Source of the DNA: Nakamurella sp040546275
Lineage (GTDB): Bacteria > Actinomycetota > Actinomycetes > Mycobacteriales > Nakamurellaceae
Direction of reading: 5' to 3'
NCBI RefSeq assembly: GCF_040546275.1
Contig: NZ_JBEPNO010000014.1
Coordinates: 1 to 64,000 of the forward strand
Length of the DNA stretch: 64,000 bases
Shown here: positions 25,707-33,857 of the stretch, in pieces
How the letters are laid out: each line of letters starts with the position of its first letter
Numbering within the stretch: the stretch's first letter is position 1
Position numbers and translations under genes: made by a program
Notes under the pieces: model-generated
Databases searched by the model: none
Told to the model about the DNA's origin: nothing
Seen by the model: only the letters and a program-made list of their open reading frames with translations

Positions 25707-26453
25707 ATGAGGACACCATTCAACCCCGGCAAGTTCCCGCTCGGTGGACCCGGCGCCCCTGGCTTCGGTCCCGAGTTCGAAGGTGAGGGCGACGGCCCGC
25801 GCGGCGAAGGTGGCCGTGGTCGCGGAGGCAAGGGCGGCGGACGTGGGCGCGGCCCCGGCTTCGGTCCCGGCTTCGGCGGGCACGGTGGCCGTCCGTTCGG
25901 ACCGCGGGGTCGAGGCCGCGGGGGATCGCCGGAAGCACCGGATGCCTCCGACGCGGCCGGCTGGTTCGCCGGCCGACTGCCCAGCGACTGGTTCGTCGGA
26001 ACCCCGACCGTTACGGTGGATCGTGAAGAGGTGCTGATCGTCGGAGAGCTGCCCGCTCTCGAGACGACCACCGAGAAGCAGGATGCCGCAGCGGTTGCTG
26101 CGGCCGAGGCCGGCCGGATCGCCCGTTTCCGCGAGGACACCCGCGAGGCCCGTATCGAGATCGCCCGTCAGGGACAGTTCCGCTACGGCCGCGAGATCTC
26201 CTGGGGTGCGAAGCTCGGCGGCTCCGAAGAGCTGTTCACCACGGCCTCGGTCCCGGTCATGACGCGTCTACGCCAGCCGGAACGGCAGATCCTGGACACC
26301 CTGGTCGACTCCGGTGTCGCGCGCTCCCGGTCGGATGCCCTCGTCTGGGCCATCCGTCTGGTGGGCGATCACGCCGATGAGTGGCTGGGCGAACTCCGCG
26401 AAGCCATGGAGCAGGTCAACCGTCTCCGCAACGAGGGTCCCGACCTCGGCTGA
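25707..26453 (+). CDS. Gly/Arg-rich protein with RHH-like C-terminus
   Basis: A 248-residue protein in three parts. Residues 1-80 are extremely Gly/Arg/Pro rich with RGG-type runs (GGRGRGGKGGGRGRG, then GRPFGPRGRGRGG). Residues 85-195 hold a conserved-looking middle: AAGWFAGRLPSDWFVGTPTV, a beta pair with EVLIVGELP, then FREDTREARIEIARQGQFRY. Residues 195-245 read RQPERQILDTLVDSGVARSR then SDALVWAIRLVGDHADEWL, which resembles a ribbon-helix-helix DNA-binding unit. I know no characterised homologue. RGG tails often bind nucleic acids. The ATG at 25707 is preferred over one 30 bases upstream. A strong terminator follows. Confidence 0.75.
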   Translation: MRTPFNPGKFPLGGPGAPGFGPEFEGEGDGPRGEGGRGRGGKGGGRGRGPGFGPGFGGHGGRPFGPRGRGRGGSPEAPDASDAAGWFAGRLPSDWFVGTPTVTVDREEVLIVGELPALETTTEKQDAAAVAAAEAGRIARFREDTREARIEIARQGQFRYGREISWGAKLGGSEELFTTASVPVMTRLRQPERQILDTLVDSGVARSRSDALVWAIRLVGDHADEWLGELREAMEQVNRLRNEGPDLG

Positions 26454-26478
26454 GCCATCTGCCGTGAGTTCGAGCCAG

Positions 26479-26514
26479 CAGAACGCCCACCCGCCTGCGC
26501 GGGTGGGCGTTCTG
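26479..26514. terminator. bidirectional intrinsic terminator
   Basis: A perfect 16-bp stem with a four-base loop (CAGAACGCCCACCCGC pairs with GCGGGTGGGCGTTCTG) between two convergent genes, 25 bases after the RHH-like gene and 39 bases after the hemolysin III gene. The following bases are only mildly T-rich, as usual for high-GC actinobacterial terminators. Confidence 0.85.
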
Positions 26515-26553
26515 TCGTCATGCGGGGTGGTGTGGCCCCGTGGGCGGGGCGGT

Positions 26554-27237
26554 TCAGCCGGGGTAGAGGACCAGGAAGATCGCGATGTAGTGGCAGAGGG
26601 CGGCAAGCGTGACGAAAGCGTGGAACGCTTCGTGGTAGCCGAACGTGCCGGGCCAGATGTTGGGCCTGCGGATCGCGTAGAACACCGCGCCGACGGTGTA
26701 CATCAGACCGCCGGCGATGACGAGCACGACGACCGCCACGCCACCGTTGTGCAGCAGCTGCGGCATCGCGAAGACGGCGACCCAGCCCAGCGCGATGTAG
26801 AACGGCACACCGACCCAGCGCGGCGAATTGGGCAGCAGCATCTTGAGCGCGACACCACCGGCAGCACCGATCCAGACGATCGTCAGCAGAACGGTTCCGG
26901 TGCGGCCGGGAATGGCCAGTACGGCGAGCGGGGTGTAGGTGCCGGCGATGAACACGAAGATCATCGAGTGGTCGGCCCGCTTCATCCACGTCCTGGCCCT
27001 GACCGACACCCAGGTATGACGGTGGTAGGTCGCACTGATGCCGAACAGGCCAACGATCGTGAGGGCGTAGATGACGCAGGCAACTGCGGCGCCCGCTCCG
27101 ACGGTGGTCGCGGCCACCACCACGAGCACGATGCCGAGCACGCCCCCGGCCAGCGCGGAGTACCAGTGGATCCAGCCGCGGGCACGGGGCCGTGTCGTGG
27201 AGGTGCGTGGCAGGGTCCCGGACGTCATGAGATCCAT
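26554..27237 (-). CDS. hemolysin III/PAQR family membrane protein
   Basis: A 227-residue seven-helix protein. Family signatures are FGISATYHRHTW after helix 2, RADHSMIFVFIAGTYTPLAV in helix 3, and GYHEAFHAFVTLAALCHYIA in the last helix, with the three His and the Asp that bind metal in PAQR proteins. These are related to adiponectin receptors and alkaline ceramidases, so a lipid hydrolase activity is plausible. In M. tuberculosis the equivalent gene (Rv1085c) sits in the same orientation between the DUF255 and cis-prenyltransferase genes. Confidence 0.93.
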   Translation of the reverse strand: MDLMTSGTLPRTSTTRPRARGWIHWYSALAGGVLGIVLVVVAATTVGAGAAVACVIYALTIVGLFGISATYHRHTWVSVRARTWMKRADHSMIFVFIAGTYTPLAVLAIPGRTGTVLLTIVWIGAAGGVALKMLLPNSPRWVGVPFYIALGWVAVFAMPQLLHNGGVAVVVLVIAGGLMYTVGAVFYAIRRPNIWPGTFGYHEAFHAFVTLAALCHYIAIFLVLYPG

Positions 27238-27389
27238 GTTCCGTCAGATGCGCGGATATTGCGAGGTGCCTGTGGTCTATTCGACGATTCGTAGAAGCAG
27301 CGGGCTGGAATCACTGCGCCGGATCGGGCGTGCTCCGATGAGCCGGTCGGGTCAGGGTTCGCGCCCCCGCGCCAGTAGGGTCGGCACTC

Positions 27390-28160
27390 GTGAGGCTTCC
27401 GACGCTGCTCTACCGGGTCTACGAGCGCAGGCTGATCCACCAACTCCTGGGTGGCGCGGCCGTCCCGCACCACGTCGGCGTGATCATCGACGGCAATCGC
27501 CGATGGGCCCGCAAGGAGGGGATGACCAACCCGAACGACGGTCACCGCGCCGGTGCGGCCCACATCTCCAACCTGCTGGAGTGGTGCCAGACCAGTGGAA
27601 TCGGCATGGTCACCCTGTGGCTGCTGTCGACCGACAACCTGCGGCGTCCGGACGAGGAACTCCAACCCCTGCTCGCCATCATCACCGACGTGGTGGACGA
27701 TCTCGCCGCGCCGGACCAGCCCTGGAAACTGCGGATCGTCGGCGCCATGGAGGTGTTGCCGCCGGCCATGGTGACCCGGCTGACCGCGGCCGAGATGCGC
27801 ACCGCCGACCGCACGGGGGTCGAGGTCAACATCGCGGTGGGTTACGGCGGTCGTCAGGAGATCGCCGATGCGGTGAAGTCGCTGCTGCAGTCCGGAGCCG
27901 ACGCCGGGCTGTCGGTCGAGGAGGTCATCGCCCGACTGGACGTCGATGCGATCAGCGAGCACCTCTACACGTCGGGCCAGCCCGATCCCGACCTGGTCAT
28001 CCGCACGTCCGGTGAGCAGCGCCTGTCCGGATTCCTGCTCTGGCAGAGCGCACATTCGGAGTACTGGTTCTACGAGGCCGACTGGCCCGACTTCCGCCGG
28101 GTCGACTTCCTGCGAGCGCTGCGCGACTACGCCGCGCGCCACCGCCGGTTCGGCGAATGA
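27390..28160 (+). CDS. uppS: cis-prenyltransferase (isoprenyl diphosphate synthase)
   Basis: A 256-residue UPP synthase-family protein that condenses isopentenyl diphosphate units in cis. The catalytic Asp lies in VGVIIDGNRRWARKEG; the conserved TLWLLSTDNLRRP, VNIAVGYGGRQEI and the C-terminal DLVIRTSGEQRLSGFLLWQS are present. Family length is 240-260. In mycobacteria the gene at this locus (Rv1086) makes the short Z,E-farnesyl diphosphate rather than the C50 product, so the chain length here could be short; uppS is a family symbol only. GTG 27390 is the first start of the homologous region. Confidence 0.9.
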   Translation: MRLPTLLYRVYERRLIHQLLGGAAVPHHVGVIIDGNRRWARKEGMTNPNDGHRAGAAHISNLLEWCQTSGIGMVTLWLLSTDNLRRPDEELQPLLAIITDVVDDLAAPDQPWKLRIVGAMEVLPPAMVTRLTAAEMRTADRTGVEVNIAVGYGGRQEIADAVKSLLQSGADAGLSVEEVIARLDVDAISEHLYTSGQPDPDLVIRTSGEQRLSGFLLWQSAHSEYWFYEADWPDFRRVDFLRALRDYAARHRRFGE

Positions 28161-28209
28161 CGAGGCGGAAGATCCTGACGCACAACGATGGTGATCGAAC
28201 GAGAGTGGA

Positions 28210-29445
28210 GTGCTAGCAGTGGATGTCGTCAGCGAGTACCTGAAGCTGGGCCTGCGGTTCGATCGGGTGGTCGACGGGTTCGTCGACGCCTACATCGGTG
28301 ACCCGGCACTCAAGGATCAGGTCGCCGCCGAACCGGCCCCCGATCCGGCGCAGCTGTCGCGTCGGGCCGCCGAGCTGTCCGCGCAGATCCCGGACGCCGG
28401 GTTGTCCGCGGACCGTTCGGCCTTCCTGACCGCGCATCTGGATGCCCTGGCCGTCGCCGGTGCCCGGTTGGCCGGGCAGGAGATGTCGTTCATCGCCGAG
28501 GTGCACTCGTACTTCCAGGTCGAGATCGCTCTGGTGGACACCGACGTCTACGCCGACGCGCACGCCAGGATCTCCGGGCTGCTGGACGGCGCCGGCGCCC
28601 CGGCGAACCCCGATCTCGCCGAGCGACTCGGCGCGGTCCGTGCCGCCGAAGCCTGTCCGCCCGAGTTGGTCGAGACGGCCGTGCGGGCGGTCGCCGCGGC
28701 GCTGCGACCGCAGATCGTCAGCGCCACCGGGCTTCTCGAGCAGGAGAACATCGACTTCGACATCGAGCGCGACGTGGCATGGAGCGGCTTCAACTACTAC
28801 CTCGGGTCGTACTCGTCCCGGGTGGCGGTCAACGCGGACGTCGGCCACCGGATGAGCCAGTTCCCGGTGCTGGTGGCGCACGAGTGCTACCCGGGACATC
28901 ACACCGAGCACTGCCGCAAGGAGAGCCTGCTCGTCGAGCAGGGCGGACAGGCCGAGCAGACCATCTTCCTGGTGAACACCCCGCAGTGCCTGATGGCCGA
29001 AGGCCTTGGCGATCTGGCGCTGACCGCTGCCATCGGTCCCGGCTGGGCGACCTGGGCCGCCGGAGTGCTGGACGGGATCGGCCCGAGCTTCGAACCGGAA
29101 CTCGCCGAGGCGCTGGAGGTGGCATCGCGGCCACTCAACTCGGTGCGCCAGAATGCCGCGATCATGCTGCACGACCAGGGCGCCGATCCCGAGGACGTGG
29201 TGTCCTACCTGCAGAAATGGAGTCTGGCGGACGAGAAGCGGTCGCGGCAGTCGCTCCGGTTCCTGTCCGATCCGCTCTGGCGGGCCTACACCTCGACCTA
29301 CGTCGAGGGGGAGCGACTGCTGCGGCCCTGGTTGGAGGCCCGACCGCAGGGTCAGAGCGCGCTGCAACGCTTCCAGCGATTGCTCGACGAGCCGCTCACC
29401 CCGGCCGTCATCCAGGCGGAGATGTCGGCCGTCCGCTCCGGTTGA
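28210..29445 (+). CDS. DUF885-like putative metallopeptidase
   Basis: A 411-residue mostly helical protein. The central region VAHECYPGHHTEHCRKE resembles the zinc-binding helix of DUF885 proteins (usual pattern HE-x2-PGHH), with a downstream MAEGLGDLALTAAIG that supplies the glutamate of the MAEG-type motif. The N-terminal 200 residues are a helical bundle beginning VVSEYLKLGLRFDRVVDGFV. The family is predicted to contain zinc carboxypeptidase-like enzymes; no substrate is known. It is shorter than typical DUF885 proteins (about 550). GTG 28210 is used; GTG 28219 is a close alternative. Confidence 0.78.
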   Translation: MLAVDVVSEYLKLGLRFDRVVDGFVDAYIGDPALKDQVAAEPAPDPAQLSRRAAELSAQIPDAGLSADRSAFLTAHLDALAVAGARLAGQEMSFIAEVHSYFQVEIALVDTDVYADAHARISGLLDGAGAPANPDLAERLGAVRAAEACPPELVETAVRAVAAALRPQIVSATGLLEQENIDFDIERDVAWSGFNYYLGSYSSRVAVNADVGHRMSQFPVLVAHECYPGHHTEHCRKESLLVEQGGQAEQTIFLVNTPQCLMAEGLGDLALTAAIGPGWATWAAGVLDGIGPSFEPELAEALEVASRPLNSVRQNAAIMLHDQGADPEDVVSYLQKWSLADEKRSRQSLRFLSDPLWRAYTSTYVEGERLLRPWLEARPQGQSALQRFQRLLDEPLTPAVIQAEMSAVRSG

Positions 29446-29490
29446 CGGAGACCGCGGGACTGCCCCGGACAGCTTCGGCCGGCTCGCGAC

Positions 29491-29560
29491 GCAGCGTCCT
29501 GCACAGTGCTCGCTATAGCGAGCACTGTGCAGGACGCTGCAGGACGCTGCAGGACGCTGC
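29491..29560. repeat. 50-bp perfect palindrome plus 10-bp tandem repeats (copy B)
   Basis: Bases 29491-29515 and 29516-29540 are exact reverse complements (arms begin GCAGCGTCCTGCACAGTGCT, centre CGCTATAGCG). The 44-bp core 29494-29537 matches copy A at 15322-15365. Three tandem copies of AGGACGCTGC (29531, 29541, 29551) extend from the right arm. It lies between the DUF885-like gene and the PadR gene. Confidence 0.9.
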
Positions 29561-29585
29561 GGGCGGACCATTGCCACCCGACCAC

Positions 29586-29609
29586 ATACCGGGTATACAT
29601 ACCGAGTAT
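29586..29609. promoter_or_regulatory. tandem PadR-type operators over a start codon
   Basis: Two 11-bp palindromes 13 bp apart: ATACCGGGTAT (29586-29596) and ATACCGAGTAT (29599-29609). The second overlaps the ATG of the PadR gene. Repression of its own operon by the PadR product through these sites is likely. Confidence 0.7.
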
Positions 29610-30183
29610 GTCCATCCGTCACAGTCTTCTCGCCCTGCTCGCCGATCACGATGCCTACGGCTATCAGCTCCGGTCCCGGTTCGAGTCGCTCACCGGATCC
29701 GTCTGGCCGCTGAACATCGGGCAGGTCTACACCACTTTGGCGCGGCTGGAGCGCGACGGACTGGTGCTGGGCACCGGTACGGGTGACGACGGCCGGGCCA
29801 TGTACCACCTCACCGAGGCGGGGCAGGCAGAGCTGCAGAGCTGGTGGCGCTCACCGGTTTCCCGCAACGACCGGCCCCGTGACGAACTGGCCATCAAGAT
29901 CGCGTTGGCCGTCACCGCGACCGGCGTCGATGCCAGTGCGATCCTGCAGACCCAGCGGCTGGACACGATGCGGGCCATGCAGGATCTGACCCGGCTCAAG
30001 CGTCATGCCGACGTCGCAGACCTCCCGTGGCGGCTGGTCCTGGAATCGATGATCTTCGCCGCCGAGGCGGAGATCCGATGGCTGGACCACTGCGAGTCGG
30101 CGGTGATCCGGCACGCCGTTCAGCAACGCGCTGTCGCCCCGATCGCGGCGGCACCCGCCGAGAACTCGGAGGTCTCCTCATGA
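29608..30183 (+). CDS. PadR family regulator of an ABC exporter
   Basis: A 191-residue PadR protein of the long type. The winged helix is MSIRHSLLALLADHDAYGYQ, then GSVWPLNIGQVYTTLARLER (recognition helix) and MYHLTEAGQAEL. The C-terminal half (IKIALAVTATGVDASAILQT onward) forms the helical dimerisation domain. It starts on an operator with tandem ATACC palindromes and overlaps the ABC ATPase gene by four bases, so it most likely represses the whole three-gene operon and is relieved by an exported compound. Confidence 0.92.
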   Translation: MSIRHSLLALLADHDAYGYQLRSRFESLTGSVWPLNIGQVYTTLARLERDGLVLGTGTGDDGRAMYHLTEAGQAELQSWWRSPVSRNDRPRDELAIKIALAVTATGVDASAILQTQRLDTMRAMQDLTRLKRHADVADLPWRLVLESMIFAAEAEIRWLDHCESAVIRHAVQQRAVAPIAAAPAENSEVSS

Positions 30184-30896
30184 CGGTGCTGCTGCAGATG
30201 ACGGACGTACGCCGCGTGCACGGCCGGGGAGGGGCCAGCGTCACTGCTCTGGACAACATCGACCTGGTGGTCTCGGCCGGGGAATTCGTCGCGGTGATGG
30301 GACCGTCCGGTTCCGGGAAGTCCACCCTGCTCCATCTGGCCGGTGGCCTCGACACCCCGTCGTCGGGTTCGGTGGGTGTCGCGGGCCTCGATATCGGTTC
30401 GCTCGGCGGCTCGGCGCGGGCGGCGCTCCGGCGCAAGCACGTCGGCTACGTCTTCCAGGATTTCAACCTGCTGCCGACGCTGACCGCCGGCGAGAACGTG
30501 GCGCTGCCGAGGGAACTGGACGGAGTTCGTCGGCACCAGGCCAGACGGGACGCCCGGACCGCCCTTCGCGAGGTCGACCTCGCCGACATGATCGATCGGT
30601 TCCCCGACGAGATGTCCGGGGGTCAGCAGCAGCGGGTCGCGATCGCCAGGGCCCTGGTCGGAGACCGCCGACTGGTGCTGGCCGACGAACCGACGGGTGC
30701 ACTGGACAGTGCGACCGGAGAGCTGGTGCTGGCGCTGCTCCGCAGCCGGGCCGATGCCGGATCGGCCGTCGTGCTGGTCACCCACGAGGCCCGGCACGCC
30801 GCCTGGGCCGACCGGGTCGTGTTCCTGCGCGACGGCAGGATGGTCGACACCGCCGGACGCGACGACGCCGCGTCGTTGCTGGTGACGCAGCCGTGA
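30180..30896 (+). CDS. ABC transporter ATP-binding protein (MacB/LolD type)
   Basis: A 238-residue ATPase. Walker A is MGPSGSGKSTLLHLAGGL, the Q-loop YVFQDFNLLPTLTAGEN, the signature DEMSGGQQQRVAIARAL, Walker B RLVLADEPTGALD, and the switch His VVLVTHEARHAAW. The LADEPTGALD form and Q-loop mark the group that works with FtsX-type permeases. Translationally coupled to both neighbours (ATGA and GTGA overlaps). It energises the large permease encoded next. Confidence 0.93.
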   Translation: MTVLLQMTDVRRVHGRGGASVTALDNIDLVVSAGEFVAVMGPSGSGKSTLLHLAGGLDTPSSGSVGVAGLDIGSLGGSARAALRRKHVGYVFQDFNLLPTLTAGENVALPRELDGVRRHQARRDARTALREVDLADMIDRFPDEMSGGQQQRVAIARALVGDRRLVLADEPTGALDSATGELVLALLRSRADAGSAVVLVTHEARHAAWADRVVFLRDGRMVDTAGRDDAASLLVTQP

Positions 30897-33739
30897 CGGT
30901 GATCACCGGGCTGGGGCCGGCGCTACGCATCGCGCGCCGCGACACGCTCCGGCACAAGGGCAATTCACTGCTGATCATCATCCTGATCGCCCTGCCCATC
31001 CTGGTCATGGCGGCCGCGGACGTGCTGCTGAGATCGTCCTTCGGCACACCGGCCGAACGGGCCGACCTGACTCTGGGGCGGGCCGATCTCGGTGCGGCAA
31101 GTGCCTGGATCGAGGCCCCGGCCGGAGCGCCGGCGGTGGTCCAGTACGGCCCGACCGACGACGGCTTCAATTTCGACACCGGTCCCGGGGTGGCCGGGTA
31201 CCTCCCTTCTGCGCATCCGCTGCGCCCGGCCTCGGAGGTGCTCGCGCTGCTTCCGGCCGGGGCCGAGCTGGCTCCCTGGGTGCAGACCGAGGTCCCCGCC
31301 AAAGGTGTTGGTGGGCAATACTTCCGGACGGACCTGGAAATGCTGGACCTGGCGGCCACTGCGGCCGCCGGCCGATTCCGGGTCACGGCCGGTACCGCAC
31401 CGGCCGGACCCGGCCAGGTCGCCTTGACGCCGGCCCTGGCGAAGCGTCTGGACACCGGGATCGGTGCGGTCGTCTCCCTCGGCGCACCGGCTGCGGCCTA
31501 CACGGTGGTCGGGATGGTGCAGTCCCTGGTGCCGTCGGACAAGCCAGGCGATCGGTCCATCGCCGTCACCGACTTCGGTCAGGTGAAGTATTTCGAGTCC
31601 TACCGCGGGCCGCGATATCTGATGTCCGGTGTCTCGCTGAGCTGGAGCGAGGTCGAGGGCCTCAACAAGCACGGACTCGGAGTGTTCTCCCGGGCTGCCA
31701 TCTCCGGTCCCGGGGCCACCGCGGTGCCGGAGCAGCAGCAGAGCGAATCGGTGCTGATGGTGGCCGGTGCCGTGCTGGGCGGGCTGCTGGCGGTGATGCA
31801 GGTGATCTTCCTGGCCGGCCCGGCCTTCGCCGTCGGCGCCAAACGCATGCGACGCCAGCTCGGGCAGCTGGGTGCGGCTGGTGCGACGCCCGGCCAGCTG
31901 CGCCTGGTGGTGCTGGGCAGCGGGCTGGTGCTGGGCGCGCTCGGGTCGGGTCTCGGCGTCCTGCTCGGGGTGGCCGCGGGACTGGCCGGTCGTGGCGTTG
32001 CCGTCGAGAAGCTCGGTCTGCCCTATGTGGCAACGCATGTCGTGCCCGCGGACCTGCTTGCGATCTTCGCCCTCGGTCTGCTGACGGCGATGCTCGCCGC
32101 CCTGTTGCCGGCCATCTCGGCGTCGCGGGCGAGCGTCATGGCACTGCTCGGCCAGTCCCCGGTGGCGAAGCGGACCATCCGCTGGTGGTCGATTGCGGGC
32201 GCCGTCACCGCTCTGATCGGTATCGGGGTGACTCTCGCCGTCGCGCTGTCCGGCGTGACCGAAGCCCAGCGGGCACAACCCGGCGAGCTCCGGGCCGTGG
32301 TCATCGGTGCCGGCCTGCTGCTGACCGAAATCGGTCTGTTGATGGGTACCCCGCTGCTGCTGCGGGTGATCGCCCGGCTCGGTCGGGTGTTGCCCACCAT
32401 GCCTCGACTGGCGGTCCGCGATGCCGCGCGACACAGTGGCCGGAGTGCTCCCGCAGTTGCTGCCGTGATGACGGTGACCGCCCTCGCCGTGGCGCTGACC
32501 AGCCTGTTCGCCACGCTGGAGCTCAGCAGAGCCGACAACTACACCCCCGGGATCCCCCTCGGGGCGGTGATGGTCCAACCGGCAGATCCGAAGCTCCCAC
32601 CGACCGACACCCCCGCCGACACGGGAGTGTCCGCGGCCGGTCTCTCGGCGATCTGGCCGAAATCGACATTTGCCATCCTGACCACGCCGACCGGTCCGAC
32701 CGAAGCAAGTTCGGTCGATCCGCAGATTCCGGCCGGCAACGGCTGTCCCTGGATGGTGTCTCACTACGCGTCGCTCGTCGACGGCTCGATCCGGGGCCTG
32801 GCGCTACCGACCCCCGCCGAGATTCCGGCAGCCGTCGGCGACTGGCGGTGCGCCGGTGCGGACTATTCGACCGTTTCCGACGAGCAGTCGGGTACGCACG
32901 CCTCGGGGATCCGGAGTGGCCTTGCCGTTCCGCGGTTGCTGGTCGGTGGCCCCGAGCTGCGAGCTCTGGTCACCGGGATCGAGGATCCGGCCGCTGACCG
33001 GGTGCTCGCCGCCGGCGGCACCGTCACCCTCGATCGCCGATTCCTCTCGCCTGCAGGCGTTCTCACCCTGGCGCAGAGCCACTACGAGGGGACGAAGGAT
33101 GAATGGGTCCAGGACCGGGTGATCTCGCTGAACGCCTCGGCGGCCCGTTGGTCGCCCACCCGGATCAGCGCCATCGTCTCACCGTCGGCGGCTCGGGAGG
33201 CAGGCCTGCGTACGGTATCGGCCGGCCTGATCATCGACCCGGGGGGCGTTGCGACGGCTGATCAGACCGATTCGCTCCAGCAGCAGCTCGCGGCAGGAGG
33301 GAGTCAGGTCTTCACCTACCTCGAGACCGGACAGGATTCGTTGACGGGTGGACCGTCACCCTGGTTGATCTTCGCCGCCGCGGCACTTCTCATCGCGCTG
33401 ACGGTCGCGGTGGTCACTGCCCTGTCGGTGTCGGATGCGCGCGATGACCTGTCGACCCTGGGCGCCGTCGGCGCCCCCGGGTGGATGCGTCGTCGATTCT
33501 CCGGCTGGTCGGCAATGCTCATCACCGGGATCGGGTGCGTGCTGGGCGCTCTCCTGGGTCTGGTCCCGGCGTTCGGGCTGGTGCGACTCGTCTACCAGTC
33601 CGGCGGATTCCCGAAGCCCTACTTCGAGGTGCCGTGGGGACCGATCGCCGTGCTGATCGTGGGGCTTCCGCTCCTTGCGTTCGTGGTGGCTGCGACGGTG
33701 ACCGGATCGAGGATCAGCCTGGTGGCCCGGGCACGGTGA
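30893..33739 (+). CDS. FtsX-like ABC transporter permease
   Basis: A 948-residue membrane protein with two FtsX permease units. TM1 is near residues 23-41 (LLIIILIALPILVMAAADVL); a group of helices spans about 285-410 with the FtsX-type linker AVGAKRMRRQLGQLGAAGAT; a second set covers about 430-555, with a large external domain around 550-810 containing two Cys (NGCPWMV, DWRCAGA) that may pair; three helices close the protein (ALTVAVVTALSVSDARDDLS, then TLGAVGAPGWMRRRFSGWSA). It pairs with the preceding ATPase. Such systems export lipids, peptides or drugs, or act as mechanotransmitters. Substrate unknown. Confidence 0.9.
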   Translation: MTVITGLGPALRIARRDTLRHKGNSLLIIILIALPILVMAAADVLLRSSFGTPAERADLTLGRADLGAASAWIEAPAGAPAVVQYGPTDDGFNFDTGPGVAGYLPSAHPLRPASEVLALLPAGAELAPWVQTEVPAKGVGGQYFRTDLEMLDLAATAAAGRFRVTAGTAPAGPGQVALTPALAKRLDTGIGAVVSLGAPAAAYTVVGMVQSLVPSDKPGDRSIAVTDFGQVKYFESYRGPRYLMSGVSLSWSEVEGLNKHGLGVFSRAAISGPGATAVPEQQQSESVLMVAGAVLGGLLAVMQVIFLAGPAFAVGAKRMRRQLGQLGAAGATPGQLRLVVLGSGLVLGALGSGLGVLLGVAAGLAGRGVAVEKLGLPYVATHVVPADLLAIFALGLLTAMLAALLPAISASRASVMALLGQSPVAKRTIRWWSIAGAVTALIGIGVTLAVALSGVTEAQRAQPGELRAVVIGAGLLLTEIGLLMGTPLLLRVIARLGRVLPTMPRLAVRDAARHSGRSAPAVAAVMTVTALAVALTSLFATLELSRADNYTPGIPLGAVMVQPADPKLPPTDTPADTGVSAAGLSAIWPKSTFAILTTPTGPTEASSVDPQIPAGNGCPWMVSHYASLVDGSIRGLALPTPAEIPAAVGDWRCAGADYSTVSDEQSGTHASGIRSGLAVPRLLVGGPELRALVTGIEDPAADRVLAAGGTVTLDRRFLSPAGVLTLAQSHYEGTKDEWVQDRVISLNASAARWSPTRISAIVSPSAAREAGLRTVSAGLIIDPGGVATADQTDSLQQQLAAGGSQVFTYLETGQDSLTGGPSPWLIFAAAALLIALTVAVVTALSVSDARDDLSTLGAVGAPGWMRRRFSGWSAMLITGIGCVLGALLGLVPAFGLVRLVYQSGGFPKPYFEVPWGPIAVLIVGLPLLAFVVAATVTGSRISLVARAR

Positions 33740-33857
33740 TCTTCGTCGGCCTGCCCGGCAAGGACGGCTAAACTCACGTCCGGCCGTCGGTGATCATTCG
33801 CCGACCGACCGCCGGTGGTCCTCGCCGCGCTGCCGATCAGAGCAAGGAGTTCGACCA

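Noticed and set aside
30965..32764. A 599-codon open frame on the minus strand
   Set aside because: Antisense to the FtsX-type permease; composition typical of a shadow frame.
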